Virus record (IMG/VR): IMGVR_UViG_3300043449_002675
Location: 27,969-91,968 of that record
DNA: 64,000 nucleotides
Source: a virus
Reading direction: 5' to 3' (one strand)
Each line of letters begins with the position of its first letter. Positions within the stretch are counted from its first letter, which is position 1. Positions 34,939-42,009 of the stretch are shown here, one piece after another. The position numbers and the translations under genes were made by a program. The notes beneath the pieces are model-generated. The model was not told the origin of the DNA. It did no database searches and saw only the letters and a program-made list of their open reading frames with translations.

Positions 34939-36615
34939 TTATGTATTTTGAGAATTACATAGATTGCTGTTATATCTTGCTGTACCGCAGCTGCCATTGT
35001 ATCTGGTACCTGTGCAACTGTTATATCTGCATGCGCAGCTAGAAATTATCTTAGGCTGTGGTTTTTGAGCGCATCCACAGCTTCCATATGTACAGCAACC
35101 TGTGTTATTTTTACATTTCCAGCATTTGCCAAATTCTGGATTGCCGGGAACTAGACAGTTATTAGTAAATCCATTATCACCACAGCAGCTAATGAATTTA
35201 CGTACTAAACTGTTACTATCATCCTTATACCATTGCTTGTCTTCTTCGGGACCATACATATTATTTTCAATGATGTCTATTAAACAACATTTTGCACTTT
35301 CGCATGCTTCATTTTCTGTTGCACACATTTGCATCCATTCTCCATCATCGTTGTAAAGTGCTTCGTCGCATGGCAAACTCACTTTAAGCTGCATAATTTC
35401 GTCCAAGTATTCATTTGTGCTTGAAGCAAAAACAACATCTCCAAGCAAGTCAGAAGCCATGGCCTCGCCTTTGTTAATTACTACCAATTGATCCTCCGTT
35501 TTACTTTCATTCAATAAGGTTTTGTTTACATCAAATTTTTTCTCATAGTAGAGAGCAGATTGTGCTCCTAACATTTTCGACATTAGATTTCTGGAAATGA
35601 ATATGTTAGTCATTTGCTCAGCAATCGAAGGGCTTTTCATTTTCATTACTTCGACCCAAGTTTTACAAAATACAGGCATGAAATTAGCTGATGCAGGCGC
35701 TTTTTTGCATGCGAGGATGAAGGTTTCTGCCAACAAATCTCTTGCTTGATTTACAGCAGCCTCATTTTTGCCAAACATTTCATATGCTTTAACAAAACAC
35801 TGGTAAAATGCACCAGTCATGACACGGCTGAAGCTATGAGGCTCGGATGCCAATTGGTCATTAGGCGCATTTTTAGGTAGGTTTTTGGGGTCTGTGTAAA
35901 GGAAATTATTCAATCCCTTTCTTAAAGCCCCGCCCAAGCCTAACCCGATGCCAAATTGCTCTGCCAAACCTTCAACAATGTTTGGTTTACGTAAATCACC
36001 GCCAGTTTTGGCCAACATGTCTTTGACAACAAGAGGTTGTGCAAGCATAGAAAGAATGGCCATAATATCACCAAAGCTTTCATGGAACGCCCAAATCTCT
36101 GCAGATGCCATATTGAAAAACTCTGGACGCATGCCATCCAAAAGTGCATGTCCTAGCTCATGAGTTACAATGTCAGCTGATAGACATGTAAAAATCTTTT
36201 GGTTTTGCTTGTTATTAAAATAGAAAAACTTAAGATTTTGCCTGTCGTAGAATGCATTTGCTTGCACTCCAGCTAAGGGATCTACATTTAACATTTGGAC
36301 TAATGCCCATTTGTTTAATTCGGCTCGGCGATTCAAATAATTAATACTGTGGCAAAGTACAGCATAAGTATTAGCGGCTTGCCCAGCAGAACGATCTAGA
36401 GGACCGCCGTTTCCGGTGTAATATTTAACATTAAAGTTAAGTTTGTAAGTGGCGGGATTGATAGCCAAACCCATCAATTCAGGGGTGGTTGGGTCATTCA
36501 GATAATATTTAATTTTTACACTATTCAAATCAAGTTGCTCTTGAGCATGCAACTCTTCGCCTTCGGTAAAATTTGATTTAAATTTTGAAAACAGATTTTT
36601 AAAGAAATTTATCAT
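34939..36615 (-). CDS. Thermolysin-like (M4-type) zinc metallopeptidase
   Basis: A 558-residue protein. H152-E-L-G-H156 in D-I-V-T-H-E-L-G-H-A is the zinc motif, and E179 in A-F-H-E-S-F-G-D-I is in the right place for the third ligand of the thermolysin (gluzincin) fold. No signal peptide or pro-domain is seen, unlike secreted thermolysins. The last 130 residues are Cys-rich (C-C, C-K-x-C and S-C-G-C-A patterns) and may bind metal or form disulphides. A phage could use it for virion maturation or to cleave a host target; neither can be decided here. Confidence 0.75.
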   Translation of the reverse strand: MINFFKNLFSKFKSNFTEGEELHAQEQLDLNSVKIKYYLNDPTTPELMGLAINPATYKLNFNVKYYTGNGGPLDRSAGQAANTYAVLCHSINYLNRRAELNKWALVQMLNVDPLAGVQANAFYDRQNLKFFYFNNKQNQKIFTCLSADIVTHELGHALLDGMRPEFFNMASAEIWAFHESFGDIMAILSMLAQPLVVKDMLAKTGGDLRKPNIVEGLAEQFGIGLGLGGALRKGLNNFLYTDPKNLPKNAPNDQLASEPHSFSRVMTGAFYQCFVKAYEMFGKNEAAVNQARDLLAETFILACKKAPASANFMPVFCKTWVEVMKMKSPSIAEQMTNIFISRNLMSKMLGAQSALYYEKKFDVNKTLLNESKTEDQLVVINKGEAMASDLLGDVVFASSTNEYLDEIMQLKVSLPCDEALYNDDGEWMQMCATENEACESAKCCLIDIIENNMYGPEEDKQWYKDDSNSLVRKFISCCGDNGFTNNCLVPGNPEFGKCWKCKNNTGCCTYGSCGCAQKPQPKIISSCACRYNSCTGTRYNGSCGTARYNSNLCNSQNT

Positions 36616-36667
36616 AAGAAACCCTTTCTATAATATTTATTATGTAGTTTCCAGAAAAAGAGGACAT

Positions 36668-37183
36668 ATGGGTGTAGAAGATAGAATTATAGAGATTCGT
36701 ACATCAGAAGCTATCAGAAAGAATTTGATGGGGCAAGAAGGCAAATTGTATCTGATCGCAAAATTCATGGGTCATCCTATTGTTAAACAGTCTCAAGACA
36801 TAAGCTATTTAAATTTTGAAATGTTTAATGAAGATCCAGATACTATCCCAATCATGGACAGTGATGTTACAAGTTATGAAATAGGCTACACATTTGATGG
36901 ATTATCAAGAGGTTTGAATTTGGAGATACTTTGCAAAGACTATGAGGGTGTTATAAAAATGTCTTGGGAAGGCAGATGCTATTACCAAGAAGAAAACAAT
37001 TCATTGCAGAGATATGTTCCCGATGAAAGGTTAGAGAAAATTATTGATAGTCTTTATAATGTTGTTGAACAGAGAATAAAGGAAGAATATAGAAAAATTA
37101 AGAAGCAAGAAATAAAAGAAGCGCCTAAGTTGGAACAAGAAGAACTTAGACGCTTGAGAGATAAGTGGGGAGATGCAATTTAG
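36668..37183 (+). CDS. Hypothetical protein with C-terminal coiled coil
   Basis: A 171-residue protein with AGAGGA before the ATG. The first 115 residues are a mixed alpha-beta domain; residues about 128-165 form a charged helix rich in Lys, Glu and Leu. No family recognised. It is divergent from the metallopeptidase gene and overlaps the following convergent gene by four bases. Confidence 0.45.
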   Translation: MGVEDRIIEIRTSEAIRKNLMGQEGKLYLIAKFMGHPIVKQSQDISYLNFEMFNEDPDTIPIMDSDVTSYEIGYTFDGLSRGLNLEILCKDYEGVIKMSWEGRCYYQEENNSLQRYVPDERLEKIIDSLYNVVEQRIKEEYRKIKKQEIKEAPKLEQEELRRLRDKWGDAI

Positions 37184-38022
37184 GGAGGGCTAATTAAATC
37201 TCCGCTTTGTAATGTATAAGGAGTTTCCAATTTCGCACACAAGGTTGTTCCGCTGTAAAGATAGTAAGTTTTCTTTGCAGCATCACCAACTGTGGCTCCA
37301 GCGTAGTATTTTAATTCTTCAGTCAATTGCCCAGAAGTATTATACACTGTATTATAGAATAAATAAGCGTCGTTACTTCCTCTCATTAACTGCCAATCAG
37401 CCAATGGAGCGTTTGGATCCATGCCTTGCCATTGAATTAGCTGTGCTTCGTATGGATTAGCACCGGGATCTAACAAAATTATTCTGTCTGGCCCTAGAGT
37501 AGGAAACTGGAATCTTTCCTGCATATCCCAACGTGTAAAATAAGTAGGAAGTTCACGGATTGGAGCGCTTCTGTTGTATTGAAGTACTGTTTCGGCTCCA
37601 GTGTTTTGAATATATGCTCTGAAGTGGCCGCCACCAGCATTCTTTGTGTACTTGATTAGAACAGATGAAGGAGCGAATTGATAATATTGCGAAGAAAATA
37701 CACTAGCTTGGAACATGGTATTAAAAATCGCATTGCTATTCAGGCTAGATGCAACTTCGGCTGCAGTCACAGCACTCATGTTTGCGCCAGTAATTGTAAT
37801 ATTTAAGGGGCTATAACCCAGCAAGCTTGGGTCATACGCATAATACATGGTAAGGACGTTATTGCCGGGAGCAGATAGGTCGTAGGGACCAACCTGCTTG
37901 TTTACCATGTAATCTGGGCGATTTGTATTGCCCGGAACATTCCAAGTGGTTTGATACTGTCTGTCTGAACCAAATAATGAACCACGAAACTCAAAATTAA
38001 ATACATTCTGGAAAAAAGGCAT
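37180..38022 (-). CDS. Putative virion structural protein
   Basis: A 280-residue beta-rich protein with many Tyr, Asn, Gly and Pro residues, beginning M-P-F-F-Q-N-V-F-N-F-E-F-R-G-S. There is no signal peptide and no catalytic motif. The composition and the lack of helices match head-decoration or neck proteins. It lies next to the ferritin-like gene and upstream of packaging genes, all minus strand here, and could share a transcript with them. Confidence 0.5.
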   Translation of the reverse strand: MPFFQNVFNFEFRGSLFGSDRQYQTTWNVPGNTNRPDYMVNKQVGPYDLSAPGNNVLTMYYAYDPSLLGYSPLNITITGANMSAVTAAEVASSLNSNAIFNTMFQASVFSSQYYQFAPSSVLIKYTKNAGGGHFRAYIQNTGAETVLQYNRSAPIRELPTYFTRWDMQERFQFPTLGPDRIILLDPGANPYEAQLIQWQGMDPNAPLADWQLMRGSNDAYLFYNTVYNTSGQLTEELKYYAGATVGDAAKKTYYLYSGTTLCAKLETPYTLQSGDLISPP

Positions 38023-38040
38023 TTTTACCCCTTAATAGTC

Positions 38041-38499
38041 CTAAAGACCCTTTAATATCATCTTATAGTTATCTACATCCTCTCTGCTTTTTTTGATCTG
38101 CTCCTCATAGAATATTTCCATCCATCTTCTATCAGGATCGTCTAACAGACCCAAATTGTCAGAAATACGAGAAGAATAATTTTTTACCACATCCGATTCC
38201 ATTTTGTGAGCGAAAGTCATTAGTTCCTTTAGATCGGTAGAAATAACGTATGGATAATTCGTGTAAACTTCCTCTGCTTCCGTCAAATCTACTCCTAAAC
38301 CCAACAAGGCATTTTGGAATTGGATGACATGCTGAAGCTCTCCCTGAGCTTCTTTTTCAAAAAGCTCTTTAAATTCTTCCCTGTGTGGGCCGCAAACAGT
38401 TGAGGCTGCTGTGGCGTAAAATAGAAGGTGCGTGCGTTCATTCTTTAGGTCGCCAAGCATGAAATTAACAAATAAGGCGTAATCGGCATTCTTCAGCAT
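38041..38499 (-). CDS. Ferritin-like diiron-type protein
   Basis: A 152-residue four-helix protein. Helix 1 has E21 in L-K-N-E-R-T-H, helix 2 has E54-L-Q-H57, helix 3 has E101 and helix 4 has E133 in E-E-Q-I-K. These match the ferritin/bacterioferritin ligand pattern, except that the expected His of the last E-x-x-H is Lys, so metal binding may be altered. Family members store iron or oxidise substrates. The promoter region is shared with the divergent terminase gene. Confidence 0.65.
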   Translation of the reverse strand: MLKNADYALFVNFMLGDLKNERTHLLFYATAASTVCGPHREEFKELFEKEAQGELQHVIQFQNALLGLGVDLTEAEEVYTNYPYVISTDLKELMTFAHKMESDVVKNYSSRISDNLGLLDDPDRRWMEIFYEEQIKKSREDVDNYKMILKGL

Positions 38500-38551
38500 T
38501 TTAAGTCCCTCCTACTATAGATATTATAGTGTTATTATTAAGTAGTAAAAT

Positions 38552-40339
38552 ATGAGCAGTGTTTGGAAAAAAAAGTATAAATCTTTGAAAGCTTATTATA
38601 AAGCTGAATATGATCAAGATTTCTATTACTTCGACAAAATGCAGCTGGAGATTGATCCAGATGAAACTGTCGATGAAGTTAGTTTGTACGATACTTACCA
38701 ACAGGCAGAAGAAATAGAAAAATGTGTTCAAAGTTTTCCCTATTTTTGTCACAAATATGTAAAGATTCTGCACCCAACTAAAGGTTTGATACCTTTTGTT
38801 ATGTATAAATATCAAGCCAGAAGTATAGAATTCTATCAAAAACATAGGTTTAATATTATTAGCAAGTTCCGACAGGGTGGTTTGACAACAGTTACTTTGC
38901 TTTATGGTTTATGGAAATGCATGTTTGAGCTTGACCAGCAGATAATGGCATTAAGCAAAACAGATAGAGAAGCCGTAGGCATCGGCATGATGGTGGATAG
39001 AGCTGTTGAACATATGCCTACTTGGATGAAACCAAAAAAAGATGGCAAATGGAATGATCACTTAAAACAATTCCCAGATACAGGTGGAGCATTACAGTTT
39101 TTCTCTCCTGAAGCTGCCCGTGGTAAATCAGTTACCTTCCTAATAATAGACGAAGCGGCGTTCATTCCAGATATGGAAAATCACTGGAAAGCTATGTGGC
39201 CGGTGTTGTCAACTGGTGGAAGTTGTGTGCTTGTTTCAACAGTAAATGGACTTGGTAACTGGTACGAAGAGACATACACAAACGCCAAAGACGGCAAAAA
39301 CATGTTCCATGTAATCGACTTGGATTACTGGGAACATCCTGATTATTCTCCAAAAAATAATCCCAACTGGGAAAAGGAACAAAGAAGCCAGCTTGGGGAA
39401 AAAGGCTTCCTACAGGAAGTTTTGCGTAGTTTCTTGGGGTCTGGCGACACCTACATACCAGCAGACAAAATTACCGCCATAGAACAACAAATAAGAAACA
39501 AATATCCTACAAAAAGACTTTTCCCACATTTTTGTAACAAAGATAATCCAGAAGAAAATGATTCAGAGTTCGAAAAAGGTTCTTTGTGGATTTGGCAAGA
39601 ACCAAAAGATGGTGCCGATTACATTCTTGGTGTAGACTGCGCTGAAGGTATCGGATCACATGGCGATAATTCCTGCATACAAGTTATAAATTCAAATACT
39701 TTAGAACAAGTCGGTGAATTTTACAGCAATAGCATTCAACCACATGATTTTTCCCACATAGTGCATGAATTGGCTACAGCCTACAACTCAGCCATGGTAA
39801 TTGTAGAAGATATGTCAAGTGGCGGCATAGTTTTGGATATGTTGTTTAGAGAATTATCTTACGAAAATTTATTTTATCCCCCAAAATTTACCAAAAATGT
39901 AAAGCCCGGCATAAAGATGTCTGTAAATACTAGACCTATAGTATTGCAAGGTTTTCAAAGCAGAATATTAAACGGAGCCTTGATTGTTAACAGCCGTAGA
40001 TTGATAAATGAAATGAAAACATTTGAGTACAATAGTGGTACTAAAAAAGCCGAGGCTGCCAAGGGCAAACATGATGATGCCATAATTGCCATGGCCTTGG
40101 CTCTGTATGCCAGAGATCAAAGTATAAGAGATATTCCCTTGGGAATGACTGCGGGAGAATCACAAACTAAGACGCAAGCAAACGTGGCAGATATTCGTGC
40201 CGAATTAAGGAAAGGACTTAGGGAATCTATAATTGAAAAAGTCTTGAAAAAAGAAAAAACGGTCGAAGACTTGGAAAACGAAAACTTGTTGAAAATGTAC
40301 AGAAAACAAAATGCACTTTTAAAGGACTTTGGTTGGTAA
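38552..40339 (+). CDS. 17: Terminase large subunit (gp17-like)
   Basis: A 595-residue packaging motor. The ATPase half has the Walker A-like loop near residue 105 (S-K-F-R-Q-G-G-L-T-T) and Walker B near 198 (F-L-I-I-D-E-A-A-F), then a coupling motif V-S-T-V-N-G. The nuclease half has G-V-D-C-A-E-G near 362, V-E-D-M near 418 and K-H-D-D-A near 506, the acidic residues of the RNase H-like headful nuclease. Length matches T4 gp17 (610). No Shine-Dalgarno site precedes the ATG. No small terminase is visible nearby. Confidence 0.95.
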   Translation: MSSVWKKKYKSLKAYYKAEYDQDFYYFDKMQLEIDPDETVDEVSLYDTYQQAEEIEKCVQSFPYFCHKYVKILHPTKGLIPFVMYKYQARSIEFYQKHRFNIISKFRQGGLTTVTLLYGLWKCMFELDQQIMALSKTDREAVGIGMMVDRAVEHMPTWMKPKKDGKWNDHLKQFPDTGGALQFFSPEAARGKSVTFLIIDEAAFIPDMENHWKAMWPVLSTGGSCVLVSTVNGLGNWYEETYTNAKDGKNMFHVIDLDYWEHPDYSPKNNPNWEKEQRSQLGEKGFLQEVLRSFLGSGDTYIPADKITAIEQQIRNKYPTKRLFPHFCNKDNPEENDSEFEKGSLWIWQEPKDGADYILGVDCAEGIGSHGDNSCIQVINSNTLEQVGEFYSNSIQPHDFSHIVHELATAYNSAMVIVEDMSSGGIVLDMLFRELSYENLFYPPKFTKNVKPGIKMSVNTRPIVLQGFQSRILNGALIVNSRRLINEMKTFEYNSGTKKAEAAKGKHDDAIIAMALALYARDQSIRDIPLGMTAGESQTKTQANVADIRAELRKGLRESIIEKVLKKEKTVEDLENENLLKMYRKQNALLKDFGW

Positions 40340-40350
40340 ATTAGGACTAT

Positions 40351-40360
40351 TATATAAATA
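40351..40360 (+). promoter_or_regulatory. TATATAAATA box, contains the T4 late-promoter octamer
   Basis: Includes TATAAATA, the consensus of T4 late promoters, five bases before the ATG at 40366. A start of transcription the usual distance downstream would fall on the ATG, suggesting a leaderless message. Confidence 0.4.
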
Positions 40361-40365
40361 GAGAT

Positions 40366-41154
40366 ATGCACAAGCCAATTATTACAGCTGATCTTTCTGC
40401 CTATCATGATGCCATGGCTCTGAGCCTTCATGACGATGAATGGTTTTCGGCTGCATTGAAAAATAAAGAAAATCTCTATGAGATCACAAAACATATAACT
40501 AAAGAAAATACCGAAGTAGCTGTAAACAAATTTCTTTCTAGCAAAAATATAGGCGAAATATTAAAATATAAAAAAGTGTCCATGATAGATGAGACAGCTA
40601 TGAATATACTACTAGATACTAAATCTATAGATAGCAAAAAATCTATTATTGATGCAATTAGCAAAAAGACAGAACACAATTGTGCAGTAACAGTATCTCT
40701 TTTAAGTGAATACTGCGACAAAACTAGAGATTTGTTCGATGCGCAAGTAACACCTTTTCCTGAAAATATCGAAGATACTTTTGCTCCTATAAAGAAGTTC
40801 AAAATTAATGTTGGCGAAAAACATTTAATAGTTGCTTTAGAGACCAACAGGCTGGTCACAGACAATACTGAACATGTAAATTCTATAAATGAATATTTTC
40901 TTGATAGAGCAAAAAGTAAAAACATATGCAGAGGTTATTTTTGTTTGGAAAATGAGCAGGAAGTTGCAAACCTGAGGAACAGACTTTTGTATTTCAAAGA
41001 AGTAAAGCTACCCATGGCTTTCGCCAACACAAAAGAAGGTGATTATAAAGTAATCTACAGAGAAAATCAGATATGCCATTTGGGAACCTATGATTTTACT
41101 ATAGATGGCGGATATTTGAAGGTTTTACATATTGAGAAGTCGGGTGACTCATGA
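40366..41154 (+). CDS. Hypothetical protein between terminase and portal
   Basis: A 262-residue protein without a Shine-Dalgarno site. The N-terminal 130 residues are helical and the C-terminal half is mixed with a central F-K-I-N-V-G-E-K-H-L-I-V strand. In T4-like phages this interval holds tail sheath and tube genes, but this sequence does not look like either. Its end overlaps the next start (ATGA), so the two are coupled. Confidence 0.45.
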   Translation: MHKPIITADLSAYHDAMALSLHDDEWFSAALKNKENLYEITKHITKENTEVAVNKFLSSKNIGEILKYKKVSMIDETAMNILLDTKSIDSKKSIIDAISKKTEHNCAVTVSLLSEYCDKTRDLFDAQVTPFPENIEDTFAPIKKFKINVGEKHLIVALETNRLVTDNTEHVNSINEYFLDRAKSKNICRGYFCLENEQEVANLRNRLLYFKEVKLPMAFANTKEGDYKVIYRENQICHLGTYDFTIDGGYLKVLHIEKSGDS

Positions 41155-41492
41155 ATACCAGTGAAGCAAAACTTTTAAACATACGCAAAACTCTAGAAAA
41201 TTGTCTTCGTGAATTGCCAGATCAATTTGCTTTAGTAGAAGTCAAAACAAATCTTAGTAAAACTGTGGAGTCCATAAAAAACATACAAAACAAACGTAAA
41301 AAAAGAAAAATACAAGAATTACAGAATGAAAACACCAAGAAGATGGGATTTTTATCAATAGACGATGCCAAACGAGCTTTAGAAATTCTTGACAGCATGA
41401 TGAAAGATGAGCAAAAAGTTATAGACTCTGCAAACAGTCAGAATAACCAAGATGGCGGTCAAGACTTCACAGGCGGAATGTTATTAGGTTAG
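41151..41492 (+). CDS. Small coiled-coil protein
   Basis: A 113-residue helical protein. A Lys/Arg-rich stretch (K-N-K-R-K-K-R-K around residues 52-60) is flanked by helices, and the C-terminus is Gln/Gly-rich. Start coupled by ATGA to the upstream gene. Possibly a small packaging or head-completion protein; no family recognised. Confidence 0.45.
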   Translation: MNTSEAKLLNIRKTLENCLRELPDQFALVEVKTNLSKTVESIKNIQNKRKKRKIQELQNENTKKMGFLSIDDAKRALEILDSMMKDEQKVIDSANSQNNQDGGQDFTGGMLLG

Positions 41493-41960
41493 TGCAAATT
41501 TATACTGAGGCGGCACACCAACAAAATCGGCTACACTTATTAATTTTTTTTGCAAATTTATAAAATCATCGTCTAAAATAATATTGTCTTTGTTCCTTCG
41601 CAACACTTGTTTTATAAAGGCTTTGCGGCGCTCTAAGTAATCATAAGCACAATCTTTGTGTATAAGTCCGCTGCTTTTAATTCTGGCTAGGGCTACCTGA
41701 TCATCATCATTTCTTAAATATATTATTTTAGAAAAATCGAGAGTATCTTTAAGACCAGTTTGCCAATTATGGACCAAAATGTCAAAAAATCTTGAAAACC
41801 TTTGTTTGCCATTTTTCTTCTCTAAAGCTATCTGTCTGTTGTAGTATACATGGTTAGAATTATATATATAATCAGATATTAAAAAGGGATTGCTTCGCAT
41901 GAGTTGGTCCCATACGGTTATATTACATCCTAAGTGACTGAGAATAAAAAAATATTGCAT
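41484..41960 (-). CDS. Hypothetical protein, weak sulfotransferase-like features
   Basis: A 158-residue protein from the ATG at 41960, which lacks a Shine-Dalgarno site. It begins M-Q-Y-F-F-I-L-S-H-L-G-C-N-I and has K-I-I-Y-L-R-N-D-D-D-Q-V-A in the middle, a pattern reminiscent of the strand-loop and R-x-D/R-N segments of P-loop sulfotransferase-like proteins; the phosphate-binding loop itself is degenerate. It overlaps the end of the convergent gene by nine bases and is divergent from the portal. Confidence 0.35.
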   Translation of the reverse strand: MQYFFILSHLGCNITVWDQLMRSNPFLISDYIYNSNHVYYNRQIALEKKNGKQRFSRFFDILVHNWQTGLKDTLDFSKIIYLRNDDDQVALARIKSSGLIHKDCAYDYLERRKAFIKQVLRRNKDNIILDDDFINLQKKLISVADFVGVPPQYKFALT

Positions 41961-42009
41961 ATCTATAGTAGGCAAACTACATAAAATATACTAGTAGAGG
42001 TTTTCAGAT

